Assembly (NCBI RefSeq): GCF_013348785.1
Contig: NZ_CP054691.1
Location: 2,852,001 to 2,916,000, forward strand
Length of the DNA: 64,000 bases
Direction of reading: 5' to 3'
Source of the DNA: Gordonia sp. X0973
Lineage (GTDB): Bacteria; Actinomycetota; Actinomycetes; Mycobacteriales; Mycobacteriaceae
Numbering within the stretch: position 1 is the stretch's first letter; every line of letters starts with the position of its first letter. Under the pieces are notes generated by a model. The model was not told the DNA's origin. It saw nothing but the letters and a program-made list of their open reading frames with translations, and did no database searches. Positions 53,417 through 63,048 of this stretch are shown piece by piece. A program made the position numbers and the translations under genes.

Positions 53417-54127
53417 TCAGCCCAACGGCCCGGGAGCGAAGTGCCGAGGATCGGTGTCGCCATATGACCGCAAACCTCGGCGGTTCGAGGTCAGCGACTG
53501 GTCGAGCCAATAGCCGAGCCAGGCGAATCCGACGACCACGCCCAGGGTCAGAGCTGTCTCCACGACATTTGAAACGGTCGCGCGCAGCACGATGCCCCCG
53601 CCCATCTCCGCGATGGCGAACAGGGAATGAACAGCCCAATCGGCAACCAGATCGACGACGACCACCACCACGCCGGCAACGGGCGCGAGTACCAACGGGA
53701 CCAGCGAGCGCCGGTGCCCCAGGAACCACGCGGCCAGGAACAGCGTCACCTGGAGGCCGAATTGCGCCGTGTGCAACCACTGGGGCACGGCCGTCCAGTC
53801 GAGGAACCCGATCACGTCCAAGAGCAGGGCCGCCACCAACACCGCGACCACTACGGGCCGACGACGTTCCGCGCTGATCGCGATGATCGCGGCGATCGCC
53901 AGGTCGAAGATGGTGCCGATCAGCGCGTAGACCCAGTCGGCTGCGCTCAGCTGGCTACCGAACTGGAGGGTCACCAGATTGACCGGCACCAGGGTCGCGT
54001 AGACCGTCGCGGCCGCGCAGCCGAAGGCCAGGCTCCGGCGAATGGTTGCCGGTTCTTCCACCGGATAGAAGCCGGCTTGCGGCGGCACGGGAACGGGCCA
54101 CGCCGGATTCGGGTCGGCACCCGTCAC
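53417..54127 (-). CDS. Multi-pass membrane protein of unknown function (paralogue 2)
   Basis: 236 residues with about five to six hydrophobic segments (30-55, 65-85, 93-110, 120-160, 185-210), a short Pro-rich N-terminus and a polar tail. Its layout and the motif AWFLGHRRSLVPLVLAPVA parallel AWFLGRRTSLTTLVIVPIA in the upstream neighbour, so the two are probably paralogues. ATG at 54127 overlaps that gene's stop (ATGA). No known domain. Confidence 0.75.
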   Translation of the reverse strand: MTGADPNPAWPVPVPPQAGFYPVEEPATIRRSLAFGCAAATVYATLVPVNLVTLQFGSQLSAADWVYALIGTIFDLAIAAIIAISAERRRPVVVAVLVAALLLDVIGFLDWTAVPQWLHTAQFGLQVTLFLAAWFLGHRRSLVPLVLAPVAGVVVVVVDLVADWAVHSLFAIAEMGGGIVLRATVSNVVETALTLGVVVGFAWLGYWLDQSLTSNRRGLRSYGDTDPRHFAPGPLG

Positions 54128-54954
54128 GGCCGCTGCCCCGTCTGCGAGAGCAGCTTGTCGAGGCCAACGGCGAGCCAGGTGAACGCGACGAAGAAGACAA
54201 TGGTGACGACGGTCGAGTAGATCCCCATCACCAGGTTGGCATGGCGAAACAAGTCACCGACCCTATCGAGGTGATCACTGAGATCCGAACCGCGCTCCAC
54301 ATGGCTTATCCGGTCCCGCAAGTCGTTCTGGATCGCGTGCGCGACAAGCCATTGCACGAGGCCGTATGCGAGCGCCGCGATCGGCACTATCACCAGTGTT
54401 GTGAGCGACGTGCGTCGTCCCAAGAACCAAGCGACCAGAATCGTCGCGAAGATGAGGCTGCTGACGACAAAGGTCGGCCAGGAGGGGGTGAAGTACCACT
54501 GCCGCGCGAAGTCCGCGAGCCACGAAAGCCCGTTCCACGTCACGGCTAGAATGATGACGTTCTCGACGAACCACAGCAGGCCGGCGACTGCCAAGACGCC
54601 ACCGACCGCGACCCGACGCCTGTCGGCGCTGGCGAGCACGATCCCAAGCACAGCGACCATGCTGGCCAGATGGAGTCCGAAGACCACCCACCCCCCGTAG
54701 GAGTGATAGTCACGGCTCGCTTGGTAACTCACCAGGGCGCCCACGGTCAGCACCGTGTAGATCAGGGCCGCGGCCGTGCCGCCGAGCACCCCACGAAGAA
54801 GCGACGACGCCGGGGCGGAACGCTGCGGCTGCGGATACCTCGGCGCACCGGGGTAGGGCGCATTGAACTGCTGGTACTGCGGAGCCGGCGGCTGATGCGG
54901 CGCGATCGACGGGGCCGGACCGGGATACGACGGGTACGGGCTGCCACTTGTCAT
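54124..54954 (-). CDS. Multi-pass membrane protein of unknown function with Pro/Tyr-rich N-terminus (paralogue 1)
   Basis: 276 residues. A 48-residue cytoplasmic Pro/Tyr/Gln-rich tail (SPYPSYPGPAP and similar) precedes about six hydrophobic segments; between the fifth and sixth lies a charged stretch (NDLRDRISHVERGSDLSDHLDR) likely to be a coiled coil. Shares AWFLGRRTSL with the downstream paralogue. Local base composition is a little less GC-rich than the surroundings. Divergent from the DUF2236 gene. Confidence 0.76.
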   Translation of the reverse strand: MTSGSPYPSYPGPAPSIAPHQPPAPQYQQFNAPYPGAPRYPQPQRSAPASSLLRGVLGGTAAALIYTVLTVGALVSYQASRDYHSYGGWVVFGLHLASMVAVLGIVLASADRRRVAVGGVLAVAGLLWFVENVIILAVTWNGLSWLADFARQWYFTPSWPTFVVSSLIFATILVAWFLGRRTSLTTLVIVPIAALAYGLVQWLVAHAIQNDLRDRISHVERGSDLSDHLDRVGDLFRHANLVMGIYSTVVTIVFFVAFTWLAVGLDKLLSQTGQRP

Positions 54955-54986
54955 CGTCGAATGTTATCCCTCGGTGACGCCCACCC

Positions 54987-55028
54987 TTGGAACAAATATT
55001 GAGTTCTGTTCCAAACCGGGGGTAGTCT
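54987..55028 (+). promoter_or_regulatory. Promoter and 28-bp palindromic operator before the DUF2236 gene
   Basis: Arms TTGGAACA (54987-54994) and TGTTCCAA (55007-55014) are perfect inverted repeats spanning 28 bp, the same span and outer sequence (TTGnAACA...TGTTnCAA) as the P450 operator at 51069. A -35 TTGAGT (54999-55004) inside the palindrome and a -10 TAGTCT (55023-55028), 18 bp apart, lead into the ATG at 55036, so a bound protein would block the promoter. Confidence 0.65.
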
Positions 55029-55035
55029 CAACGTC

Positions 55036-55974
55036 ATGACGATCCACGACTTCGACGCCGGGGTGCGCGAGGCGGAGCCCAGCGTGCTGTCGGCACCCGG
55101 GTTCGACGACGAGATCGACGCCCTGGACCTGCGCCTGGGCGCCGATTCGCTGGTGTGGAAGTTCTACGGCGACATCCGCGGCCTGTTCGGCTTCCAGCGC
55201 CTCGCCGGGACCGAGAACTGCATCGAGCAACTCGCCAAGGGCGTCGAGGACCACTCGGTCATCTTCAGCGACTTCCTCGGCCGTGCCCGCCGCACCGGAC
55301 CGCCGATCATGCGCACCGTCTACTCCGACGACCCCTACGGCTGGGGGCACAGGGTCCGCGACTTCCATCGCGAGATCAAAGGCACCATCAGCGACGGCTC
55401 GCGCTACCACGCCCTGAACCCCGAACTGTTCTATTGGGCGCACGCGACCTTCGTCGACCAGGTCATCTACATCACCGACACCTTCATCCGCCGCCTCTCG
55501 CAGCAGGAGAAGGAACAGATCTTCGAAGAGTCGAAGGTCTGGTACCAGCTCTACGGCGTCAGTGCCCGCAGCCAGCCACAGACCTATGCCGAGTTCCTTG
55601 AGTACTGGAACGCGATGTGCGACCGCTTCGTCCCGACCAAGACGATCGTCTACGCCACCGGTTATCTGCGCCAGGGCGTCCCCGGGCCGAAGTGGCTACC
55701 CAAGCCGGTCTGGCGCGTCGCGTCCGCACCGCTGAACGCGGCACTGCGCACAGTCATCATCGGCACCCTGCCCCAGCAGATGCGCGACGTCTGCCGCCTC
55801 GAGTGGAATCCGCGCATGCAACGACGATTCGACCGCTTCACCGCGGTCATGCGCGCGCTCAACCCGCTGTTCAACCGGCTGCCCACCAAGTGGCTCTACG
55901 TCGAATGGGCCGACGAAGGCTGGCAGCGCACGGGCGTCGACCCGCGCAAGCTCCACAACGGACAGGCCTGCTGA
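55036..55974 (+). CDS. DUF2236 / MpaB-family protein (second in window)
   Basis: 312 residues. SLVWKFYGDIRGLFGFQRL, DPYGWGHRVRDFHREIKGTISDG and YHALNPELFYWAHATFVDQVI correspond to the conserved DUF2236 segments, with His residues in DFHREI and YWAHATF as candidate heme ligands. Shorter than the copy at 20895 (365) and only distantly similar. No signal peptide. Its promoter carries the operator-like palindrome shared with the P450 operon, which suggests a joint oxidative pathway. Confidence 0.82.
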   Translation: MTIHDFDAGVREAEPSVLSAPGFDDEIDALDLRLGADSLVWKFYGDIRGLFGFQRLAGTENCIEQLAKGVEDHSVIFSDFLGRARRTGPPIMRTVYSDDPYGWGHRVRDFHREIKGTISDGSRYHALNPELFYWAHATFVDQVIYITDTFIRRLSQQEKEQIFEESKVWYQLYGVSARSQPQTYAEFLEYWNAMCDRFVPTKTIVYATGYLRQGVPGPKWLPKPVWRVASAPLNAALRTVIIGTLPQQMRDVCRLEWNPRMQRRFDRFTAVMRALNPLFNRLPTKWLYVEWADEGWQRTGVDPRKLHNGQAC

Positions 55975-56041
55975 GATTTTCCCCCTCGTGACACACCAAG
56001 GGAGATATGCCCTCGACGGTTCGTCAGGGGGAGAATCTCAG
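55971..56041. terminator. Long inverted repeat between the DUF2236 and mycolyltransferase genes
   Basis: CTGAGATTTTCCCCCT (55971-55986) pairs with AGGGGGAGAATCTCAG (56026-56041), 16-bp arms with one mismatch, enclosing 39 bases. The gap between the convergent stops (55974 and 56047) is only 72 bp, so the structure occupies all of it and probably ends transcription from both sides. Confidence 0.7.
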
Positions 56042-56046
56042 CATGC

Positions 56047-57006
56047 TCAGCGGTCGCGGAACCAGCCCTCGCGGTAGGCCCGCCACACCGAGTCCTGCCA
56101 ATAGCCCCAGGAATGGGTGCCCTGTAGTTGATAGTCGGTGCTCAGCCGCAATCCGTTCGGCGCGGCCTGGGTCTCGAAGGCCATCGTCTGCGCATCCGAG
56201 GCGGTCTCCAGGGGTCCGCCCTTGGCGATCGTGTCGGCGTTCACGTCGTGACGCCCGGGCGCCCCGGTCGCCGCACCGATGCGCACCTTCATGCCGCGCA
56301 TCTTCGACGCCAGGTTGAACGGGTCGTTCTGGACCCACCGCGGATCCCACGGCGGCCCCCACATGTCGTCGGCGTCGTACGGACCGCGTCCGGCGGCCAC
56401 CCCCGCGTCGATGAGCGCCAACTTGATGTTCTCGCGCATCGTCGGCGCCGAGAGGTTGAGGAATCCGGACATCGAGAACGCGTGGGAGATGCGACGACGG
56501 TGGTTCGCGGCGTAGGTCAGCGCCGAGTTGCCGCCCATCGAGATGCCCATGATCGCGTACTTGCCCCATCGACCGGCGGCCAACCCGCGGGAGTCGAGTT
56601 CGTTGATGATCCGGTTGAGCCGACAGGTCCACTGGTAGCGGTAGCGCTGCTTGTTGCCCGGCTTGCGCTCCCAGTCGGTGTAAAAGCTTGCCAGCCCGCC
56701 AACCGGCTCGACGACGTTCACCCCGCGGGAAGCGAGGCTCCCGATGTTCGTCTCATGGCGCCAACCGCTCATGTCGCTGGTGGCTCGCAGCCCGTCGAGG
56801 GCGATCACGGTCTTGTAGTTCCCCGGGCGGGCATAGACGTCGACCGGTGAGGCGGGCATCCCGCACCCCGACGTGTAGAAGCGGTCCCGGACGGCGGCGT
56901 CGGCGGGGGCAGCGGGCAGCCCCGTCGCGACCACCGCGCCGACGATCAGCGCGACACCCACGACTCCGCGCCGGATCGGCAACGCCCGACTGACAAGTTT
57001 GTGCAC
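56047..57006 (-). CDS. Secreted alpha/beta-hydrolase, mycolyltransferase (antigen 85-like) family
   Basis: 319 residues. Signal peptide to about residue 38 (GVVGVALIVGAVVATGLPAAPADA). The mature part has VIALDGLRATSDMSGWRHETNIG, the nucleophile elbow GISMGGNSALTYAA, and a C-terminal catalytic His in GTHSWGYWQDSVW, matching the esterase/antigen-85 family that transfers mycolates onto trehalose and arabinogalactan. GPPWDPRWVQNDPF is typical of the corynebacterial-type group. Acts outside the membrane and supports assignment of the host to mycolate-containing actinomycetes. Confidence 0.9.
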   Translation of the reverse strand: MHKLVSRALPIRRGVVGVALIVGAVVATGLPAAPADAAVRDRFYTSGCGMPASPVDVYARPGNYKTVIALDGLRATSDMSGWRHETNIGSLASRGVNVVEPVGGLASFYTDWERKPGNKQRYRYQWTCRLNRIINELDSRGLAAGRWGKYAIMGISMGGNSALTYAANHRRRISHAFSMSGFLNLSAPTMRENIKLALIDAGVAAGRGPYDADDMWGPPWDPRWVQNDPFNLASKMRGMKVRIGAATGAPGRHDVNADTIAKGGPLETASDAQTMAFETQAAPNGLRLSTDYQLQGTHSWGYWQDSVWRAYREGWFRDR

Positions 57007-57100
57007 CCGCGAAGCCTATTTTCGCCGACGAGGGGCCCACAAGCGCTGTGTCCCAATGCGAACGGCATCGAGACCTGGCGTTGATCAAGTCCGAAAACAC

Positions 57101-57149
57101 GATCAGCATGGTGTTTCGTCCGGAAACCGGTTGAAACACCATGCTGATC
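57101..57149. terminator. Long perfect hairpin downstream of the 34-residue protein gene
   Basis: GATCAGCATGGTGTTTC (57101-57117) pairs perfectly with GAAACACCATGCTGATC (57133-57149): 17-bp stem, 15-base loop that itself contains CCGG-AAA-CCGG. It lies 14 bp after the stop at 57164 on the minus strand. There is no U-tract, so it may be a terminator, an mRNA stabiliser or a protein-binding palindrome in front of the mycolyltransferase gene. Confidence 0.6.
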
Positions 57150-57163
57150 CGATCGGGCGAAGC

Positions 57164-57268
57164 CTACTTGAGGCGCTCTTCTTCTTCGCGCTCGAGACGA
57201 TCGCGCTCGTGCTGGCGCGCCTTCTCTTCTTCCTCGATCTTCTGCTCGTGCTCGTTCTTGTCGCTCAT
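57164..57268 (-). CDS. 34-residue highly charged small protein
   Basis: A short frame reading MSDKNEHEQKIEEEEKARQH and continuing with further Glu/Arg, ending EERLK. Two thirds of the residues are charged and the pattern predicts one uninterrupted helix. It lies 17 bp after the lipoprotein gene on the same strand and is followed by a perfect 17-bp hairpin. No strong ribosome site is seen, so expression would be by read-through or coupling. Function unknown. Confidence 0.5.
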   Translation of the reverse strand: MSDKNEHEQKIEEEEKARQHERDRLEREEEERLK

Positions 57269-57285
57269 ACCGCGGAGTCTATCGG

Positions 57286-58602
57286 TCACCACCACGGGCC
57301 GGGGTATTCGCCCTTGTCGTTGTCGCGGACCAGCACCGGCTTGTCCTGGCCGAGACCGTCGGTGTGCGCCACGACCGTCCAACCCGGGATCCGCGTGACG
57401 GGACGAACCTTCCACCCCTCCGACACGGTCTTGCCGGTCTCGAGGTCGATGACCGGGTTCTTCAGGTTGTCGTACACGTAGAGATATTTGCCGGCCATGA
57501 TGTTTTCCGCGAGGTTCTTCTCGTCGCACTTGTCGAGCAGCACCTTGCCCGTGGCCATATTCGCCACGAAGCAGCCGCGGACCATCAGCAGATCGTCCCA
57601 GGCCACCGCCCGGGTCGACCCCTCGCTGTCGAAGGTCGTCGGGACCACCCGGTTGGAGACGGTGTCGCGCAGCATGATCTGCCGCTTGGTCTTCGGGAAG
57701 GTGTCGCCGTCGGCCTGGTAGATCATGAAGCGCCCGACGGCTCGCTCGATCCGCGCCGGGGCGGCCAACTCGACCGGCTCTCCGCCGGGCAACCGGACGA
57801 TCGAGGGAACGTTCTGAAGGTTCTTCCCGAATCCGTGGAACCCCCACATCACCGTGTCCGGCTTGTCCAGGGTGACCTTCTCGAAGGCGGGGAACTCGTA
57901 GGAGAGGTGCGGCGGGAAGACCGAGTTCGTCGAGTTGGACTCGTCCACGGGGATGATCGTCTTCACCGTCGGCTTGAGGTCGTGGTCGAGGGAGTAGAGC
58001 TTCAATCCACGGCCGTAGTTCTTGATGTCGGATTCGAGGACCGCGAACCCGCCCGGGTAGCCGTGGAGACTGCTCGCCTCGGCCCCGGCGGTCAGCGTGC
58101 CGGTCAGGTCGACCGCGTCGTCGGCCGACCCTCCCCTGATCTTGATCGCGTACATGCGGGCGCGGGTGCTCTCGCCGCTGACGCCGCTGGCACGCGTCTT
58201 GACGGTCTCGGCGTAGACGACGACGGGATCCTTCTCGTCACCGGTGATCACACAGTGGACCGGACCGACCTCCTCGTCCTCCTTCAGCGGCTTGGACCCG
58301 GGAATGGGCAGCCATCCACCCTTGACGGTGTCCAGCACCACCGGATTCCGCGACGAGGCCCCCTTCACGCAGCCGGTCGCGATCAATCCGCCGGTGATCG
58401 CCCAATCCTCGTCGGGGAGTTGCAGTGTGTCGCGGGCGGCCGCGGCCGTCGACGACGCGGAAGCGCTCGACTGTGCCGGCGCCGGCGCGTACGCGGAGGT
58501 CGCCTGGTCGGTCCCGCCGGTGTCCTTCCCGTCGGTCGCACATCCCGCGACGAGGAGCGCTGCCGCCCCGACTACCACCACTGCACTACGCGACAACCGC
58601 AT
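57286..58602 (-). CDS. Probable lipoprotein with extended soluble domain
   Basis: 438 residues. Signal peptide with lipobox LVAGC (acylated Cys near residue 20), a Ser/Ala-rich linker (AQSSASASSTAAAARD), then a 370-residue domain rich in beta strands with repeated blades such as FAVLESDIKNYGRGLKLYSL, GRFMIYQADGD and GKYLYVYDNLKNP, suggesting a propeller fold. Anchored on the outer face of the membrane; function unknown. Start at 58602, eight bases after GGAGG; an ATG at 58608 is too near that site. Confidence 0.8.
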   Translation of the reverse strand: MRLSRSAVVVVGAAALLVAGCATDGKDTGGTDQATSAYAPAPAQSSASASSTAAAARDTLQLPDEDWAITGGLIATGCVKGASSRNPVVLDTVKGGWLPIPGSKPLKEDEEVGPVHCVITGDEKDPVVVYAETVKTRASGVSGESTRARMYAIKIRGGSADDAVDLTGTLTAGAEASSLHGYPGGFAVLESDIKNYGRGLKLYSLDHDLKPTVKTIIPVDESNSTNSVFPPHLSYEFPAFEKVTLDKPDTVMWGFHGFGKNLQNVPSIVRLPGGEPVELAAPARIERAVGRFMIYQADGDTFPKTKRQIMLRDTVSNRVVPTTFDSEGSTRAVAWDDLLMVRGCFVANMATGKVLLDKCDEKNLAENIMAGKYLYVYDNLKNPVIDLETGKTVSEGWKVRPVTRIPGWTVVAHTDGLGQDKPVLVRDNDKGEYPGPWW

Positions 58603-58680
58603 CCTCATGACCTCCGATAGGGGAACCGTCGACCGAAAGGCACAAACGGCGCAAACCCAGAGATTAGCCCAGAACACACG

Positions 58681-58716
58681 AAACGGCGCCCATCCCCGAA
58701 GGGATGGGCGCCGTTT
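58681..58716 (-). terminator. Terminator of the rpsL-rpsG-fusA-tuf operon
   Basis: AAACGGCGCCCATCCC (58681-58696) pairs perfectly with GGGATGGGCGCCGTTT (58701-58716), 16-bp stem and 4-base loop, 33 bp after the tuf stop, with a short U-rich run beyond it on the minus strand. Confidence 0.92.
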
Positions 58717-58749
58717 GCGCGCTTACTACCTAGATCGAGTGATCAGTGA

Positions 58750-59940
58750 TCACTTGATGATCTTGGTGACGCGGCCGGCACCAACGGTGCGGCCACCCTC
58801 GCGGATCGCGAAGCGCAGGCCCTCGTCCATGGCGACCGGCTGGATGAGCTTGACGCTCATCTCGGTGTTGTCGCCCGGCATGACCATCTCGGTGCCCTCG
58901 GGGAGGGTCACGACGCCGGTCACGTCCGTGGTGCGGAAGTAGAACTGCGGACGGTAGTTGTTGAAGAACGGCGTGTGACGGCCGCCCTCGTCCTTGCTCA
59001 GGATGTAAGCCTGGCCCTCGAACTCCGTGTGCGGAGTCGTGGTGCCCGGCTTGACGATGACCTGACCGCGCTCGACGTCCTCACGCTTGAGGCCACGGAG
59101 CAGCAGACCGGCGTTGTCGCCAGCCTGAGCCTCGTCGAGCAGCTTGTGGAACATCTCGATGCCGGTGACCGTGGTCTTCTGCGAGTCCTCGCGGATACCA
59201 ACGATCTCGACCTCTTCGTTGACCTTGATCTCGCCGCGCTCCACACGACCGGTGACGACGGTGCCACGACCGGTGATCGTGAAGACGTCCTCGACGGGCA
59301 TCAGGAACGGCTTGTCGGTCTCGCGGACGGGGTCCGGGATCGAGTCGTCGACGGCCTGCATGAGGTCCTCGATCGACTTGACCCACTTCTCGTCGCCCTC
59401 GAGCGCCTTCAGCGCCGAGATCGGGATGACCGGGGCGTCCTCATCGAACTCCTGGGCACCCAGCAGCTCGCGGACCTCCATCTCGACGAGCTCCATGATC
59501 TCGTCGTCGTCCACCATGTCGGCCTTGTTCAGCGCGACGAGGATGTAAGGCACACCCACCTGGCGGGCGAGCAGCACGTGCTCGCGGGTCTGCGGCATCG
59601 GGCCGTCGGTGGCGGCCACGACCAGGATCGCGCCGTCCATCTGGGCGGCACCGGTGATCATGTTCTTGATGTAGTCGGCGTGACCCGGAGCGTCGACGTG
59701 CGCGTAGTGGCGCTTGTCGGTCTGGTACTCGACGTGGGAGATGTTGATCGTGATACCACGAGCCTTCTCCTCAGGCGCCTTGTCGATCTGGTCGAAAGCG
59801 AAGCTCTCGTTCAGATCCGGGTACTTGTCGGCCAGCACCTTGGTGATGGCGGCCGTGGTGGTGGTCTTGCCGTGGTCGACGTGACCGATGGTGCCGATGT
59901 TCACGTGCGGCTTGGTCCGCTCGAACTTCGCCTTGCCCAC
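58750..59940 (-). CDS. tuf: Elongation factor Tu
   Basis: 396 residues; G1 motif GHVDHGKT at 19-26, DxxG in DAPGHADY, NKxD in [10 protein letters not shown], then domains 2 ([18 protein letters not shown]) and 3 ending [13 protein letters not shown]. Delivers aminoacyl-tRNA to the ribosome as a GTPase. Last gene of the str operon, 98 bp after fusA, with GGAGGACAC before the ATG. Confidence 0.99.
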   Translation of the reverse strand: MGKAKFERTKPHVNIGTIGHVDHGKTTTTAAITKVLADKYPDLNESFAFDQIDKAPEEKARGITINISHVEYQTDKRHYAHVDAPGHADYIKNMITGAAQMDGAILVVAATDGPMPQTREHVLLARQVGVPYILVALNKADMVDDDEIMELVEMEVRELLGAQEFDEDAPVIPISALKALEGDEKWVKSIEDLMQAVDDSIPDPVRETDKPFLMPVEDVFTITGRGTVVTGRVERGEIKVNEEVEIVGIREDSQKTTVTGIEMFHKLLDEAQAGDNAGLLLRGLKREDVERGQVIVKPGTTTPHTEFEGQAYILSKDEGGRHTPFFNNYRPQFYFRTTDVTGVVTLPEGTEMVMPGDNTEMSVKLIQPVAMDEGLRFAIREGGRTVGAGRVTKIIK

Positions 59941-60038
59941 TTGTGTCCTCCTGGACTGTTATCGCTGCCGAGTGGTTCCCGACAGTGGTTGGTGTATTTC
60001 TGTTGTTTCGCGCCGAAACGCGGCCCGCAGGCTGGGGA

Positions 60039-62156
60039 CTATTCGCCCGTCGCCTTTGCGATGATCTCCTTCGAAACGTTCGCCGGAACTTCGGCGTACG
60101 AATCGAAGACCATGGAGTAGTTTGCCCGGCCCTGGGTCTTCGACCGAAGGTCTCCGATGTAGCCGAACATCTCCGACAGCGGAACCTGTGCCTTGACGAC
60201 ACGGGCGCCACTGCGCTCCTCCATGGCCTGGATCTGGCCACGGCGGGAGTTCAAGTCGCCGATCACGTCACCCATGTACTCCTCGGGAGTCGTGACCTCA
60301 ACGGCCATGATCGGCTCCAGGATGACCGGGTTCGCCATGCGAGCAGACTCCTTCAGAGCCTGCGCACCGGCGATCTTGAAGGCCATTTCCGACGAGTCGA
60401 CGTCGTGGTACTGACCGTCGAGCAGGGTGACCTTCAAGTTGACCAGCGGGTAGCCGGCGAGAACGCCGTACTGCATCGCGTCCTGCGCACCGGCATCCAC
60501 CGACGGGATGTACTCGCGCGGGACACGACCACCGGTGACAGCGTTGACGAATTCGTAGGTCGCACCGTCTTCGGCGTCCGTGAGGGGCTCGAGCTTGACG
60601 ATGACCTTGGCGAACTGGCCGGAGCCACCGGTCTGCTTCTTGTGCGTGTATTCGTGCTTCTCGACGGTCTTGCGGATCGTCTCGCGGTAGGCGACCTGGG
60701 GCTTGCCCACGTTCGCCTCGACCTTGAACTCACGCTTCATCCGGTCGACGAGGATGTCGAGGTGGAGCTCGCCCATGCCGCCGATGACGGTCTGGCCGGT
60801 CTCCTCGTCGAGCTGAACCGAGAAGGTCGGGTCCTCTTCGGCCAGCTTCTGGATCGCGGTGCCCAGCTTCTCCTGGTCGGCCTTGGTCTTCGGCTCGATC
60901 GAGACGTTGATGACCGGGTCCGGGAAAGTCATGGACTCCAGGACGATCGGCGAGTCGATCGCGCACAGGGTGTCACCGGTGGTGGTGTCCTTCAGGCCGA
61001 TCATCGCGTAGATGTGGCCGGCCACCGCGTCGTCGACCGGGTTCTCCTTGTTGGCGTGCATCTGGAAGAGCTTGCCGATGCGCTCCTTCTTGCCCTTGGT
61101 GGCGTTGAGCACCTGGGTGCCCGGCTCCACCTGGCCGGAGTAGACGCGCACGAAGGTCAGCTTGCCGAAGAAGGGGTGAGCCGCGATCTTGAAGGCCAGT
61201 GCCGAGAACGGCTCGTCCTTGCTGGGCTTGCGGATCAGTTCCTCGTCCTCGTCGCCCACCTTGTGGCCGTGCACCTCGCCGATGTCCAGCGGGGTCGGCA
61301 GGTAGTCGATGACGGCGTCGAGCATCGGCTGCACACCGCGGTTCTTGAACGCGGAACCACACAGCACCGGGTACAGCTCGGAGTTGACGGTCATCTTGCG
61401 AATCGCGCCCTTGATCTCCTCGACCGTGAGCTCCTCGCCGGAGAAGTACTTCTCCATGAGGGCTTCGTCGGACTCGGCGACGGTCTCGAGCAGCTTCTCG
61501 CGGTACTCGGCGGCCTTGTCGGCGAGATCCGCGGGGATCTCCTGCACCTCGTAGGAGGCACCCATCGTCACGTCGCCCTTGGCGTCGCCCGGCCAGACCA
61601 GCGCGCGCATCTCGACGAGGTCGACGACACCGACGAAGTCATCCTCGGCACCGATCGGGAGCTGGACCACCAGCGGCTTGGCGCCGAGGCGGTCGATGAT
61701 GGTCTGCACGGTGAAGTAGAAGTCCGCGCCCATCTTGTCCATCTTGTTGACGAAGCAGATGCGGGGGACGTCGTACTTGGCGGCCTGGCGCCAGACCTGC
61801 TCCGACTGGGGCTCGACGCCCTCCTTGCCGTCGAACACGGCGACCGCACCGTCGAGGACGCGGAGGCTGCGCTCCACCTCGACGGTGAAGTCGACGTGAC
61901 CCGGCGTGTCGATGATGTTGATCTGGTTGCCGTTCCAGAAACAGGTGACGGCGGCGGAGGTGATGGTGATCCCCCGCTCCTTCTCCTGCTCCATCCAGTC
62001 GGTCGTCGACGCACCGTCGTGGGTCTCGCCGATCTTGTAGTTGACGCCGGTGTAGAAGAGGATCCGCTCGGTCGTCGTCGTCTTGCCGGCATCGATGTGG
62101 GCCATGATGCCGATATTGCGAACCTTGGTGAGGTCGCTGAGCACTTCCTGTGCCAT
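60039..62156 (-). CDS. fusA: Elongation factor G
   Basis: 705 residues; GTP-binding motif AHIDAGKT at 19-26, [19 protein letters not shown], followed by domains II-V ([54 protein letters not shown]). Catalyses translocation of tRNA and mRNA. It lies 47 bp after rpsG; GGGAATG precedes the ATG. Confidence 0.99.
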   Translation of the reverse strand: MAQEVLSDLTKVRNIGIMAHIDAGKTTTTERILFYTGVNYKIGETHDGASTTDWMEQEKERGITITSAAVTCFWNGNQINIIDTPGHVDFTVEVERSLRVLDGAVAVFDGKEGVEPQSEQVWRQAAKYDVPRICFVNKMDKMGADFYFTVQTIIDRLGAKPLVVQLPIGAEDDFVGVVDLVEMRALVWPGDAKGDVTMGASYEVQEIPADLADKAAEYREKLLETVAESDEALMEKYFSGEELTVEEIKGAIRKMTVNSELYPVLCGSAFKNRGVQPMLDAVIDYLPTPLDIGEVHGHKVGDEDEELIRKPSKDEPFSALAFKIAAHPFFGKLTFVRVYSGQVEPGTQVLNATKGKKERIGKLFQMHANKENPVDDAVAGHIYAMIGLKDTTTGDTLCAIDSPIVLESMTFPDPVINVSIEPKTKADQEKLGTAIQKLAEEDPTFSVQLDEETGQTVIGGMGELHLDILVDRMKREFKVEANVGKPQVAYRETIRKTVEKHEYTHKKQTGGSGQFAKVIVKLEPLTDAEDGATYEFVNAVTGGRVPREYIPSVDAGAQDAMQYGVLAGYPLVNLKVTLLDGQYHDVDSSEMAFKIAGAQALKESARMANPVILEPIMAVEVTTPEEYMGDVIGDLNSRRGQIQAMEERSGARVVKAQVPLSEMFGYIGDLRSKTQGRANYSMVFDSYAEVPANVSKEIIAKATGE

Positions 62157-62203
62157 TACATTCCCTTCGGGAATCGATTAGTGGACTGTTGGGGCGGCTG
62201 CGA

Positions 62204-62674
62204 CTACCAGCGGTAGTGCGCGAACGCCCGGTTGGCCTCGGCCATCTTGTGGGTGTCCTCGCGACGCTTCACCGAGGCACCGAGGCCGTTGGAGGCGTCG
62301 AGCAGCTCGTTGGCCAGGCGTTCCACCATGGTCTTCTCGCGACGCTGACGGCTGAAGGTCACCAGCCAGCGCAGGGCCAGGGTGTTGGCGCGACCGGGCT
62401 TGACCTCGATCGGCACCTGGTAGGTGGCACCACCGACGCGGCGGCTCTTCACCTCGAGGGTCGGCTTGACGTTGTCCAGAGCACGCTTGAGCGTGATGAC
62501 CGGATCGGTGCCGGTCTTCTCGCGGGCCTGCTCGAGGGCGCCGTAGACGATCCGCTCGGCGGTCGACTTCTTGCCGTCGAGGAGGATCTTGTTCACGAGC
62601 TGGGTGACCAGCGGCGAACCGTAGACGGGGTCGTTGATGAGGGGGCGCTTGGGCGCGGGTCCTTTACGTGGCAT
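62204..62674 (-). CDS. rpsG: 30S ribosomal protein S7
   Basis: 156 residues starting [20 protein letters not shown] and ending [12 protein letters not shown], standard actinobacterial S7. Nucleates assembly of the 30S head. The ATG at 62674 is 2 bp after the rpsL stop; the longer open frame upstream lies within rpsL and is not used. Confidence 0.98.
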   Translation of the reverse strand: MPRKGPAPKRPLINDPVYGSPLVTQLVNKILLDGKKSTAERIVYGALEQAREKTGTDPVITLKRALDNVKPTLEVKSRRVGGATYQVPIEVKPGRANTLALRWLVTFSRQRREKTMVERLANELLDASNGLGASVKRREDTHKMAEANRAFAHYRW

Positions 62675-62676
62675 GA

Positions 62677-63048
62677 CTAGCCGCCCTTCTTCGCGCCGTA
62701 ACGGCTGCGAGCCTGCTTGCGGTCCTTGACACCCTGGGTGTCGAGCGAGCCGCGGATGATGCGGTAACGAACACCGGGGAGGTCCTTCACACGACCACCG
62801 CGCACGAGCACCATCGAGTGCTCCTGCAGGTTGTGGCCCTCGCCGGGGATGTATGCGGTGACTTCGACGCCGGAGGTCAGGCGCACACGCGCGACCTTCC
62901 GAAGCGCCGAGTTCGGCTTCTTGGGGGTGGTGGTGTACACACGCGTGCACACGCCGCGCCGCTGCGGGCTGCCCTTCAAGGCCGCGGTCTTCTTGATCGA
63001 AGCCTTGTCCTTGCGGCCCTTGCGGACCAGCTGGTTAATAGTTGGCAC
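62677..63048 (-). CDS. rpsL: 30S ribosomal protein S12
   Basis: 123 residues beginning [20 protein letters not shown] and with [12 protein letters not shown] and [12 protein letters not shown]. Residues Lys43 and Lys88, the common sites of streptomycin-resistance changes, are wild type. Start is GTG at 63048 after GAAGGA. First gene of the str operon. Confidence 0.99.
   Translation of the reverse strand: MPTINQLVRKGRKDKASIKKTAALKGSPQRRGVCTRVYTTTPKKPNSALRKVARVRLTSGVEVTAYIPGEGHNLQEHSMVLVRGGRVKDLPGVRYRIIRGSLDTQGVKDRKQARSRYGAKKGG

Noticed and set aside
59943..62216. 757-codon plus-strand open frame
   Set aside because: Exact antisense shadow of fusA; no domain or ribosome site.
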